A DNA stretch of 56,961 nt from Mycolicibacter icosiumassiliensis (lineage in GTDB: Bacteria > Actinomycetota > Actinomycetes > Mycobacteriales > Mycobacteriaceae): positions 454,434 to 511,394 of the forward strand of contig NZ_LT546170.1 of assembly GCF_900078685.2 (NCBI RefSeq), in the 5' to 3' direction. Below the pieces are notes generated by a model that did not search any database, was not told where the DNA came from, and worked only from the letters and a program-made list of their open reading frames with translations. Position 1 is the first letter of the stretch; every line of letters starts with the position of its first letter. This document shows, piece by piece, positions 50,656 to 56,961 of this stretch. The translations under genes were made by a program, and so were the position numbers.

Positions 50656-50958
50656 ATGTTCTCTGTAGAACCGGAAGCGGTCCTGGCGTCATCGGGCGTC
50701 GAATCGGGGATCAGCGCCGAAACCGAGGCGGCCGCCGCATCGGCGAGTCCGGCACTGCTGGGCGTTCTGCCGATGGGTAACGACCCTGATTCCATCGCAT
50801 TCCAGGCCGCCCTGCTGGCATCCGGAACCCAATACCTGGGCATCGTCGCCGAGCATTCGGCGCAGCGCGGGCTGTTCTCGGGTGCGCAGGCCACCGCCTC
50901 GGGGGTGTACGGCGCCACTGAGGCGCTGCGCGCCGCCACCGTCGCGCTCGGCGGCTAA
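50656..50958 (+). CDS. PE36: PE-family protein of ESX-2 (PE36-like)
   Basis: A 100-residue PE protein. It starts with a PE-like segment (MFSVEPEAVLASSGVESG), forms the two antiparallel helices of the family, and ends with the type VII export motif YxxxD/E in VYGATEALRAATVA. GGGGAGG seven bases upstream sets ATG 50656. The gene sits just before a PPE gene with a three-base gap, so the two proteins should form the usual PE-PPE heterodimer that EspG recognises and ESX-2 exports. M. tuberculosis PE36 is shorter as I recall. Confidence 0.92.
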   Translation: MFSVEPEAVLASSGVESGISAETEAAAASASPALLGVLPMGNDPDSIAFQAALLASGTQYLGIVAEHSAQRGLFSGAQATASGVYGATEALRAATVALGG

Positions 50959-50961
50959 TCG

Positions 50962-52038
50962 GTGGCCGACCCGGGGTGGGCCGCCCGCACGCCGGAGACC
51001 AACGACATGTTGATCAAATCCGGCGCGGGTGTGCTGACCATGCTGGCTAATGGGGCGGCATGGACGGCGTTGGGTGTGGCCCACCATGCGTCGGGCATCG
51101 CCTCGGCGGTCAACACCGCATTGACCTCGATCGGATGGGTCGGCGCCGGCTCGGAGGGATCAGTTCTCAACGCAACCCTGCTGAACGTGGCCCTGCACGG
51201 GCTGGCGGGCTGGGTTGACGTCAAGGCGCCCATTGTCGCGACGGCCGTGGAGGCCTACCAGCTGGCCTACGGCAGCATGCGTACCACGCAGGAGTGCGAG
51301 GAGAACCGGGTCGAGACGGCCACCGACTACGGGATCAACCCGTCGGTGCTCGGCGCGTTGACGCCGCGCATCACCTCGCTGGAATACGAGTACTACGGCC
51401 TGTTCTGGCCCAACAACGCCGCCGTCGGCGCGTCCTACGGGACGGTGCTGACCGCGCTCACCTCCAGCCTGACGGTTCCCGCGCCGGTGGCCGGGATGGG
51501 CGCTTCGCCGGCGGCCCCGGCGGCAGCGGCCAGCGCGGTCGGCGAGGCAGCCTCCCAGGCCGCGGCCGGGGGCGCCATGCGCGCCGCCTACACCGGTACG
51601 TCGTCGGCAACCAATGCCGCCGGCCAGGGCGCCAACGCAGCCCAGGGCATGGGTTCGCAGATGAGTTCGATGCTGGGACCGGTCCAGCAGATCGGCTCGA
51701 CGCTGATGCAGGCGCCGCAGTCGCTGATGCAGCTGCCTCAGTCGATGATGAGCCCGATGCAGTCGCTGATGGGCATGTTCATGAACCCGAGCATGCTCGG
51801 CGGTGCGCTCAATCCGGCGGGGGCCGGCGGGGGGGCGGGCCCCGGCGTGGGGTTGCGGCCCAGTGGTGCGCTGGGCTCCGTCGAGTCCCAGCGGGTGACG
51901 ACCGCCAGCGCCGGTGGCATGGGTGGCATGCCCGTGGCCCACGGTGCCGGGGCGGGCGGAAAGGGCCCCGGAAATGGTCAAGGCGACCGGTCCTCCGACC
52001 GGACCAACACCGTACGAGTTGTCGACGACCGGGTGTGA
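50962..52038 (+). CDS. PPE69: PPE-family protein of ESX-2 (PPE69-like)
   Basis: A 358-residue PPE-family protein from GTG 50962. The N-terminal helical domain of about 175 residues lacks the literal Pro-Pro-Glu motif, as in other ESX-core PPE proteins, but keeps a WxG-type turn (TSIGWVGAGSEGS) and the helical hairpin ATAVEAYQLAYGSMRTTQEC. The C-terminal half is a methionine/glutamine/serine-rich helical region (QSLMQLPQSMMSPMQSLMGM), then a glycine-rich tail. It should pair with the PE protein encoded immediately upstream and bind EspG2 through its helical tip before export. Confidence 0.9.
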   Translation: MADPGWAARTPETNDMLIKSGAGVLTMLANGAAWTALGVAHHASGIASAVNTALTSIGWVGAGSEGSVLNATLLNVALHGLAGWVDVKAPIVATAVEAYQLAYGSMRTTQECEENRVETATDYGINPSVLGALTPRITSLEYEYYGLFWPNNAAVGASYGTVLTALTSSLTVPAPVAGMGASPAAPAAAASAVGEAASQAAAGGAMRAAYTGTSSATNAAGQGANAAQGMGSQMSSMLGPVQQIGSTLMQAPQSLMQLPQSMMSPMQSLMGMFMNPSMLGGALNPAGAGGGAGPGVGLRPSGALGSVESQRVTTASAGGMGGMPVAHGAGAGGKGPGNGQGDRSSDRTNTVRVVDDRV

Positions 52039-52153
52039 ACTGGGCGTTTGCTGAATACAGGGTGAATCGACACATCCGAGAGGAGCCAATACACTACCGC
52101 CAGCTACATCCCGCCGAACCCGGGGGGGTTGTTCTACAACCGAGGAGGAAACG

Positions 52154-52471
52154 ATGGCAGCCATTGTCGTCACGCCCGAACTGATGCGGAACACCGCGTC
52201 GAAGTTGTCGCAGCACATCGAACACGCGCAGGCGATCGCCAACCAGTATCTGGCCGACCACGAGAACATCCTGAGCGCATCGACGTGGGACGGCGCGGGG
52301 TCACAGGCCTCGTATGCCACCGCGGGCCAGGTCCACCAGGACCTCCAGAAGGTCCTCACCGGCGGCCACCGCCTGACCGAAGGCCTCAACCAGGCCGCTG
52401 CCCTGATGGAATCCCACGAATCCCACTCCGAGCACGCCTTCCACTCGCTCTTCGGCGGACAGTCCGTCTAA
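52154..52471 (+). CDS. esxD: ESAT-6-like WXG100 protein EsxD
   Basis: A 105-residue WXG100 protein with two helices separated by the STWDGAGSQAS turn (W-x-G). An N-terminal TPELMRNTASKLSQHIEHAQ helix and a C-terminal helix rich in His/Glu (ESHESHSEHAFHSLFGG) are unlike EsxA/B but agree with EsxD. I see no YxxxD/E export motif in its C-terminal part. GAGGAGG six bases upstream sets ATG 52154. It forms a heterodimer with EsxC, encoded 36 bases downstream. Confidence 0.93.
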   Translation: MAAIVVTPELMRNTASKLSQHIEHAQAIANQYLADHENILSASTWDGAGSQASYATAGQVHQDLQKVLTGGHRLTEGLNQAAALMESHESHSEHAFHSLFGGQSV

Positions 52472-52507
52472 CCCCCACCCCCGGATTTCGAAAGGACACC
52501 GATCCCC

Positions 52508-52795
52508 ATGGCTGACGGCATCACCTATAACCCCGGCCCCGTCTCCGATCACGCCCATAGCGTGGTCAGCAGCGCCGGCACCCTCGACCAGATCCACCAG
52601 GACTCCCACCAGCTCACCCAGATGCTGACCGAGTACTTCGCCGGGCACGGTGCGACCGGCTTCTTCGAAGCCCAGGCCCAGATGCTCTCCGGCCTACAGG
52701 GCCTGATCGAGACCATCGGTCAGCACGGCTCCACCATCGGCTCCGTGCTGGAAGGCGCCATGCAGACCGACCAGACGATCCAGTCCCTTTTCTGA
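52508..52795 (+). CDS. esxC: ESAT-6-like WXG100 protein EsxC
   Basis: A 95-residue WXG100-family protein, the same length as M. tuberculosis EsxC and very similar to it: GITYNPGPVSDHAHSVVSSA, then AGHGATGFFEAQAQMLSGLQ, where the Trp of WXG is replaced (GHGATGF), then GLIETIGQHGSTIGSVLEGA. Starts ATG 52508 after AAAGGA. Partner of EsxD and the smaller subunit of the exported dimer. A strong hairpin follows its stop. Confidence 0.95.
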   Translation: MADGITYNPGPVSDHAHSVVSSAGTLDQIHQDSHQLTQMLTEYFAGHGATGFFEAQAQMLSGLQGLIETIGQHGSTIGSVLEGAMQTDQTIQSLF

Positions 52796-52818
52796 TCGAC
52801 CCCGATCGTCACCGAGGT

Positions 52819-52849
52819 GGGGTGTCTGCGCTACCGGCGCAGATGCCCC
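52819..52849 (+). terminator. Hairpin between esxC and espG2
   Basis: A 13-bp stem (52819-52831 with 52837-52849, two G-U pairs) around the loop TACCG, followed by ATTTCGT. It lies inside the ESX-2 operon and would reduce transcription of espG2 and later genes relative to the esx pair, or protect the esx mRNA end. Weak U-tract. Confidence 0.6.
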
Positions 52850-52896
52850 ATTTCGTGTGTCAGGCCGACTACCGCAACCACTGAGACGAGGGTGCC

Positions 52897-53745
52897 GTGC
52901 TGACTACGACGCTCGACGGGCTGTGGGTGCTGCAGGCCGTCACCGGGATCGAAACGCTCTGCCCGGAGCTGGGACTTCGGCCCCTGCTGCCCCGGCTGGA
53001 CACCGCCGAGCGGGCGCTGCGGCACCCGATCGCCGAGGAGCTGACCGCGATCGGCGTGCTCGACGACCAGGGCGAAGTGGACTCGATGGTCCGGGAATGG
53101 CTGACGGTGATCATGCGGCGCGACATCGCACTGATGCTGAACCTGAACTTCCCCGGACGGCCCTCCGGCGACCCCCAGCACATGACCCGCGTCTCGATCA
53201 GCCGGTTCGCTTCCTGGTGGGTGGTGCTCGAACGCCATGACCAAGAGGTCCGGCTCTACCCCGCCGGCAGCGCCACCGACCAGACGGCCGCGGGCGATCT
53301 GCTGGTCGGCCAGATCGAGCGGTTGTGCGGCGTCACCGAGGCCGCCCAGCTGCGGCCAGTCACCCTGGACACCAAGGAGCTGCTCGAGCGGGTCCGCGAC
53401 CAGGACAGTCTCCGCCGGTACCTGGCGGCCCAGCGGCTCGACATCGACCAGCAGCAGATCGTGGCGCTGGCCGCCGACCCGGAGTTGTCCGGGCAGGCCA
53501 ACATCGTCGCGATCCAGCCGGGTGCGGGCCCCGAGGAGCTGGCTCGGATGGCTATCGCGGACACGGCGGTGCTGATCTCGGACACTCCGTCGGGCCGGGT
53601 CTGCGTGGAGAACATCGACACCGGCGGTCGCCGCTACCAGATCGTCTCCCCCGGCACACGCGGCGACGTCGCCGACGCGATCCTGCGGCTCATCGCTCGG
53701 CTCCCGGCCGGTGCGGACTGGCATTCACATCGGCGGGTTGTATGA
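52897..53745 (+). CDS. espG2: ESX-2 substrate chaperone EspG2
   Basis: A 282-residue cytosolic chaperone that binds the helical tip of cognate PPE proteins and keeps PE-PPE dimers soluble. GTG 52897 opens with TTLDGLWVLQAVTGIETLCP and includes LPRLDTAERALRHPIAEELT, VLISDTPSGRVCVENIDTGG and a C-terminal SPGTRGDVADAILRLIARLP, consistent with EspG folds. Length agrees with EspG2 (276). Placed between esxC and the MinD-like gene, as in ESX-2 of M. tuberculosis. Confidence 0.9.
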   Translation: MLTTTLDGLWVLQAVTGIETLCPELGLRPLLPRLDTAERALRHPIAEELTAIGVLDDQGEVDSMVREWLTVIMRRDIALMLNLNFPGRPSGDPQHMTRVSISRFASWWVVLERHDQEVRLYPAGSATDQTAAGDLLVGQIERLCGVTEAAQLRPVTLDTKELLERVRDQDSLRRYLAAQRLDIDQQQIVALAADPELSGQANIVAIQPGAGPEELARMAIADTAVLISDTPSGRVCVENIDTGGRRYQIVSPGTRGDVADAILRLIARLPAGADWHSHRRVV

Positions 53746-53839
53746 CGGTGAATTCACATCTTCACCATTACCCTGCATTACCGTCCACCGTCAGAATCGT
53801 CGCAAACGCGGATTCATCAGCCGTGTTAACATAACGCAC

Positions 53840-54856
53840 GTGACGAGCCCATGGAATAGCCAGAATATGCCTGACGAAGGCTCATCCGGGCGGTGGGATC
53901 CGGCATCCAGCCACGGCTACCGGGATTCCGTATCGGACTCCATGCGCATTTCCGACCTCGCGACACCGCGCAAGATTCCACCCGGGTCGGGCTGGCGCAA
54001 ACTGATCTATGTCATGTCGGCGAAAGTTATTAATCCCGGCGAATCCCCGCGCGAACGCCATTACCGTGATTTGCGTAATAGAATTCGTCGGCACATCCGG
54101 CGTCAGTACGTGATCACGTTGGTGTCCGGAAAAGGCGGCACCGGTGTGACGACGATGACCGCCGCTATCGGCAGCGTGTTCCGGGAATGCCGGCCGGAAA
54201 ATGTGATCGCGATTGACGCCGTTCCGGGCTTCGGGACCCTGTCCGATCGTATCGACGAGCACCCGCCCGGCGACTACTCGGCCGTTCTGAGCGACACCGA
54301 CGTACAGGGCTATTCCGATATCCGCGAGCATCTCGGGCAAAACGCCCTCGGTCTGGATGTCCTGGCCGGCAACCGCACCTCGGATCAGCTCCGGCCGCTC
54401 GTCCCGGCCATGTTCAGCGGGGTGCTGTCGCGACTGCGGCGAACCCACAACGTGATCCTGGTCGACACCGCGGCGGACCTGGAGCACCCGGTCATGAAAC
54501 CGGTGTTGGAGAACACCGACACGCTGGTCTTCGTCTCCGGAATCACCGCGGACCAGTCCCGGCCGGTGCTACGGGCGGTGGACTATCTGGCCTCGCAGGG
54601 CTACCACGAGCTGGTGTCGCGGTCCACGGTGATCCTGAACCATTCCGCGCCGGGCGAGGACAGTGCCGCGGTGGCCTATCTGACCGAACGTTTCAGCAAA
54701 ACCGGCGCCACGGTGGAGGTCATGCCGCATGACGCCCATCTGGCAAAGGGCGGAATCATCGACGTCCACAACGAAGTGAAGAAGAAGACCCGGCTGCGAT
54801 TATTTGAAATAACCGCCGGTCTGGCCGACAAGTTCGTGCCCGACACCGAAAGGTAA
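53840..54856 (+). CDS. ESX-2-linked MinD/ParA-like protein with degenerate P-loop (Rv3888c-like)
   Basis: A 338-residue protein. A disordered N-terminal part of about 50 residues and a basic segment (RHYRDLRNRIRRHIRRQY) precede a MinD/ParA-type domain. The P-loop reads VSGKGGTGVTTMT (about residues 95-107): the signature Lys before GG is kept, but the second, catalytic-loop Lys of KGGxGKT is a Val. Further motifs are IAIDAVPGFGTLSDRI (switch I region) and VILVDTAADLEHPV (Walker B). GTG 53840 gives a length close to Rv3888c (341). It lies between espG2 and eccD2, the position that distinguishes ESX-2 from ESX-3 and ESX-5. Role unknown. Confidence 0.88.
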   Translation: MTSPWNSQNMPDEGSSGRWDPASSHGYRDSVSDSMRISDLATPRKIPPGSGWRKLIYVMSAKVINPGESPRERHYRDLRNRIRRHIRRQYVITLVSGKGGTGVTTMTAAIGSVFRECRPENVIAIDAVPGFGTLSDRIDEHPPGDYSAVLSDTDVQGYSDIREHLGQNALGLDVLAGNRTSDQLRPLVPAMFSGVLSRLRRTHNVILVDTAADLEHPVMKPVLENTDTLVFVSGITADQSRPVLRAVDYLASQGYHELVSRSTVILNHSAPGEDSAAVAYLTERFSKTGATVEVMPHDAHLAKGGIIDVHNEVKKKTRLRLFEITAGLADKFVPDTER

Positions 54857-54861
54857 GCGCG

Positions 54862-56460
54862 GTGACTTCTCCGACACCAGCTAAAGTCGCGTTTCCGGCA
54901 CGCTGTGCGGTGAGTCTGGCCTATGACAAACATCTCGTGTCTCAGGTCTTCCCGGCCGGAATTCCGGTGGAGGAATTCTTCGAGGGAATGGTCGAGCTGC
55001 TCGACGAGGATCTGCGGCACCACGGTTTTGACGGGGTAGCTCTCCCCCCGGGCAGTTACGAACTGCATAAAGTCAACGGCGTCCGGTTGGACATCACCCG
55101 CAGCCTCGACGACCTGGGCGTCCAGGACGGCGACACCCTGGTTTTGGTCCCGGCCGTAGGCGGCGACTCCTTCGAGCCGCAGTACGAATCGCTGTCGAGT
55201 GCCCTGGCCGCAACCGCCCGCCGACTGGGCACCCAGCCCGAGATCAAGTGCCCGGAGTGCGGGCATAAAGCCGACGAGCAGACCGTGACCCGGCTACTCA
55301 ACGTCAAGGTCGATCGGATGTTCGCGCCGGTCACCGCGTTGACCGCCGCACACACCGCGATCGGGCTGATGGCCATGGCCGTAGTCGTGCTGTCCGCGCT
55401 GGCGGTCCGGGCCCGGACGTTCAGCGACGGTTGGCCGCCCGCGGCGGTCCTGGCCGGCCTCGGCGGACTGCTGGCGCTGGGTGCCACGGTGATCCGGCGG
55501 AACTGGCCGGCGCGCGACGACTTGTTCAGCGGATTCGGCTGGCTGGCCGTGCTCGCGCTGTCGTGCGCCGCGCTGTGTGCGGCGCCCGGCGCCCTGGGCG
55601 CGCCCCACCTGATGATCGGGGTGACGGTCCTGGCGTTGGGTGCGATCGCTCTGAGTGTGCTGCTGCGTTCGCAGACCGCGGTGGCCACCGCGGTCGTCAC
55701 CGCCGCAGGAATCGGCGCGGCGGTGGCGGCAGCGCGGATGTGGCATCCGGTATCGCCGCAGGTAATCGGTATCTGCATGCTGTTGGGCCTGCTGATCCTG
55801 TTACGCATGTCGCCCACGATCGCGCTGTGGGTGGCGCGGGTGCGGCCGCCGTACTTCGGTTCGATCACCGGGCGGGACCTGTTCGCCCGTCGCGCCAATA
55901 TGCCGATCGATACGGTCTCCCCGGTCAGTCCTGAGGACGGCGAGGACGACGAGGACGATCTGGTCGACATCTCGGCACGCGGCGCCGCGATCGCGGCCTC
56001 GGCACGGTTGATCAACGCGGTACAGGTCGGGATGTGTGTCGCTATCGCCACAGCGCTGCCGATCGCGGTCTGGATGGTGTTGGAACCGGGCGGGGCCCGC
56101 TCGCGCGCCGCGATGATGCTGTGTGGTCTGGTGGCGGGGCTGTTCATCACCCAAGGCCGCGGTTTCGCCGGCCGCGTCCAAGCGATCGCCCTGGTTGGCG
56201 GGGCGTGCGCGGCCGTGCTCACCGGGATCGTCAAATACGCGCTGGCGAATCCGGGTGACACTGCCGGCGGATTCTTGTGGCCGGCCGCCGCCATAACGGT
56301 CTTCACCGGGCTCGGGGTGGCCGCCGGCCTGCTGGTTCCCGAGACCAAGTTCGTGCCCTGGATTCGGCTGGCCGTCGAATGGCTCGAAGTACTGGCGTTC
56401 ATTGTGGTGGGGGTGCTTGGCGCTTGGCTGGGAGGACTGTTCGTGTGGGTGCGCAACTGA
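54862..56460 (+). CDS. eccD2: ESX-2 core membrane protein EccD2
   Basis: A 532-residue membrane protein. The first 100 residues form the ubiquitin-like domain (KVAFPARCAVSLAYDKHLVS, ending DTLVLVPAVGG). A linker with a CPECGHKADEQ motif (two Cys only) precedes about eleven membrane helices (for example AIGLMAMAVVVLSALAVRA, LMIGVTVLALGAIALSVLL, AVLAGLGGLLALGATVI). An acidic loop (PEDGEDDEDDLVD) separates the two halves. EccD forms the pore-lining part of the membrane complex. GTG 54862 lies five bases after the MinD-like stop, and mycP2 overlaps its 3' end by 16 bases. Confidence 0.95.
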   Translation: MTSPTPAKVAFPARCAVSLAYDKHLVSQVFPAGIPVEEFFEGMVELLDEDLRHHGFDGVALPPGSYELHKVNGVRLDITRSLDDLGVQDGDTLVLVPAVGGDSFEPQYESLSSALAATARRLGTQPEIKCPECGHKADEQTVTRLLNVKVDRMFAPVTALTAAHTAIGLMAMAVVVLSALAVRARTFSDGWPPAAVLAGLGGLLALGATVIRRNWPARDDLFSGFGWLAVLALSCAALCAAPGALGAPHLMIGVTVLALGAIALSVLLRSQTAVATAVVTAAGIGAAVAAARMWHPVSPQVIGICMLLGLLILLRMSPTIALWVARVRPPYFGSITGRDLFARRANMPIDTVSPVSPEDGEDDEDDLVDISARGAAIAASARLINAVQVGMCVAIATALPIAVWMVLEPGGARSRAAMMLCGLVAGLFITQGRGFAGRVQAIALVGGACAAVLTGIVKYALANPGDTAGGFLWPAAAITVFTGLGVAAGLLVPETKFVPWIRLAVEWLEVLAFIVVGVLGAWLGGLFVWVRN

Positions 56461-56961
56461 GCCGCGTGCGCGCCCGCGGGGCCGCGGTCGCCGCGGTGAT
56501 GCTGTTGGTGAGTTTGTCGAGCGGCGCGCCGACGGCGCGGGCGATCGAGCCGCCGTCCGTCGATCCGGCCCTGGTGCCGGCTGACGGGGTGCCCGGGCCG
56601 GACCAGCCGATGCGCCGCTCGAACTCCTGCAGTGTGCCGATCACCGTCAGCAATCCCGACGTGGCCCAGCTGGCACCCGGATTCGACATGCTGGGGATCG
56701 CCGCGGCGTGGCAGTACTCCACCGGCAACGGCGTTCCGGTGGCCGTCATCGACACCGGCGTCACACCGAACCCCCGGCTACCGGCGGTGGCCGGCGGCGA
56801 CTACATCATGGGCGGCGCGGAGGGCCTGGGCGGTCTGCAGGACTGCGACGCGCACGGCACCATCGCCGCGTCGATCATCGCCGCGGCCCCGCTCGGCGTG
56901 CTGCCGATGCCCCGCCCGATGCCGGAGGTCCCCGCGTTCCCCCCGCCGGCCGGTCCACCGC
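56445..56961 (+). CDS. mycP2: Mycosin protease MycP2, 5' part, cut by the window end
   Basis: The first 172 codons of a subtilisin-like membrane protease. GTG 56445 gives a signal peptide (AAVAAVMLLVSLSSGAP with TARA as the likely cleavage site). The catalytic Asp is in VAVIDTGVTPNPRLP (about residue 103) and the catalytic His in DCDAHGTIAASII (about residue 137). A proline-rich insertion follows (PRPMPEVPAFPPPAGPP), as in mycosins. The catalytic Ser and the membrane anchor lie beyond the window. It caps the ESX complex. It starts 16 bases inside eccD2, so translation is coupled. Confidence 0.95.
   Translation, partial: MGAQLSRVRARGAAVAAVMLLVSLSSGAPTARAIEPPSVDPALVPADGVPGPDQPMRRSNSCSVPITVSNPDVAQLAPGFDMLGIAAAWQYSTGNGVPVAVIDTGVTPNPRLPAVAGGDYIMGGAEGLGGLQDCDAHGTIAASIIAAAPLGVLPMPRPMPEVPAFPPPAGPP

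Noticed and set aside
52080..52153. Possible extra short gene before esxD (peptide wording TTASYIPPNPGGLFYNRGG)
   Set aside because: No start codon at its beginning, and the frame runs on through esxD in the wrong frame; more likely esxD leader sequence.
1..56961. tRNA, rRNA, origin or phage attachment site
   Set aside because: I found no cloverleaf, rRNA signature, DnaA-box cluster or integrase gene by eye; a covariance-model scan would be the decisive check.

Overview
The window is high-GC actinobacterial DNA and is almost certainly from a Mycobacterium (sensu lato) chromosome. It carries a type VII secretion locus of the ESX-2 type (eccB-eccC-PE-PPE-esxD-esxC-espG-MinD-like-eccD-mycP), a PtpB phosphatase, a PE-PPE-domain hydrolase, several cytochromes P450, six TetR-family regulators and a KstR-type operator. 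Many neighbours match my memory of the M. tuberculosis gene order around Rv0135c-Rv0158 (here inverted, with pieces lost and gained) and around Rv3886c-Rv3900c. Those Rv correspondences are from recall, not from a search.

Layout. (1) 1-18.1 kb: a partial gene, a TetR regulator, a 47-aa peptide gene, ptpB, a secreted PE-PPE-domain hydrolase, a short stretch with three kinds of repeat (a 79-bp ptpB fragment, a 126-bp element with 25-bp inverted ends, a 28-bp direct repeat), an SDR dehydrogenase, a SAM methyltransferase, a frameshifted TetR gene, another TetR, a DNA glycosylase, and small housekeeping genes. Within this syntenic block a five-gene cassette (VOC protein, enoyl-CoA hydratase-like, TetR, alpha/beta hydrolase, P450; 11.2-15.5 kb) lies downstream of a KstR-type operator, between the Rv0138-like gene and msrA. 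CYP138 and a divergent TetR follow, with two palindromic operators between them. (2) 18.1-30.3 kb: an acyl desaturase and its ferredoxin-type reductase face a DesT/FabR-like TetR across an operator; then a DUF4185 protein, a RES/Xre toxin-antitoxin pair, three tandem exported phosphodiesterase paralogues with duplicated promoters, a nitronate monooxygenase and a GNAT acetyltransferase. (3) 30.3-44.7 kb: a mosaic of effector/immunity-type genes: two paralogous immunity-like genes next to a 5'-truncated toxin fused to an orphan Phd antitoxin gene, an ESX-type effector overlapping a small membrane protein gene, an IS1380-type transposase remnant, a duplicated membrane-protein gene whose second copy is split by an intact IS701-family element, the ESX-2-associated helical and glycine/proline-rich proteins, a lipoprotein, and a second effector/membrane-protein pair. 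(4) 44.8-57.0 kb: the ESX-2 core, truncated by the window end inside mycP2.

How it fits together. The ESX-2 membrane complex (EccB, EccC, EccD, MycP) would export the PE/PPE and EsxD/EsxC pairs with EspG2 as chaperone. Genes immediately upstream encode likely substrates or accessory proteins. The mosaic at 30-44 kb looks like a site where effector cassettes are exchanged, with several broken genes as scars. Numerous frameshifts (6.6, 40.3 and 43.35 kb) are either real decay or assembly errors and can be settled by read inspection.
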